A stretch of 24,995 nucleotides of DNA from CAYJFD01 sp964369605 (GTDB taxonomy: Bacteria > Bacteroidota > Bacteroidia > Bacteroidales > UBA932): contig CAYJFD010000031.1 in the NCBI GenBank assembly GCA_964369605.1, positions 1-24,995 on the forward strand. The letters run 5' to 3'. The notes beneath the pieces were generated by a model. That model saw only the letters and a list, made by a program, of their open reading frames with translations. It did not search any database and was not told the DNA's origin. Positions 24,893 through 24,995 of the stretch are shown here, one piece after another; within the stretch, counting starts at the first letter, position 1; the number at the start of each line of letters is the position of its first letter. The translations under genes were made by a program, and so were the position numbers.

Positions 24893-24919
24893 GTAAGGAA
24901 ATCCTTACTCAGATTTTTT
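24893..24919 (+). terminator. Possible second hairpin with T-run
   Basis: GTAAGG (24893-24898) pairs with CCTTAC (24903-24908) around AAAT, followed shortly by six T at 24914-24919. It could be a back-up terminator. From 24920 to the window end I see no gene. Confidence 0.45.
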
Positions 24920-24995
24920 GGTGAGGCCAGTTGCTGTGGTTAATTTTACGGGTATAAATAGAATAGGTGTGAGAAATTAGTTAATGCTACGATAG

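Overview
This A+T-rich window comes from a member of the Bacteroidota, most likely the order Bacteroidales. The evidence is the many lipoproteins with acidic residues after the lipobox cysteine, BACON and fimbrillin-type domains, membrane-anchored TPR/HTH regulators, promoters of the form TTTG-N19/20-TAnnTTTG, and general lack of Shine-Dalgarno sequences. The operon for methylmalonyl-CoA decarboxylase suggests an anaerobe that makes propionate from succinate. No RNA genes, CRISPR arrays, insertion sequences or prophage genes were seen.

Layout. (1) 1-659: 3' end of a membrane-anchored LuxR-type HTH regulator, ending at a bidirectional terminator. (2) 726-5910, minus strand: an operon of an FN3-like lipoprotein, a BACON/propeller-like lipoprotein, a secreted M6 metalloprotease and a small lipoprotein. 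(3) 6100-9069, minus strand: a large fimbrillin-family lipoprotein made of alternating repeat modules, with its own promoter and terminator. (4) 9259-12273, plus strand: a TPR-transmembrane-AraC regulator split by a frameshift, then a lipoprotein and a probable outer-membrane barrel. (5) 12423-16224, plus strand: MarR regulator, cysteate synthase, GH73 glucosaminidase with LysM repeats, and MltG. (6) 16221-18642, minus strand: recF, a DUF721/DciA-like gene and pdxB, each overlapping the next by 4 nt. (7) 18745-24698, plus strand: TPR membrane protein, YebC, methylmalonyl-CoA epimerase and the four decarboxylase subunits, ending in a terminator followed by an array of G-tracts.

How the genes may work together. 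Region 7 is a complete epimerase plus Na+-pumping decarboxylase module: (R)/(S)-methylmalonyl-CoA interconversion, decarboxylation to propionyl-CoA, and sodium export. Regions 2-4 look like an envelope module of surface lipoproteins, a protease and TPR/HTH regulators. The most novel-looking part is region 5: a MarR gene with two operator-like palindromes on its own promoter lies 6 nt upstream of a cysteate synthase. In Bacteroidota this enzyme probably feeds sulfonolipid (capnine/sulfobacin-type) synthesis, and here it appears to be co-transcribed with peptidoglycan-cleaving enzymes.
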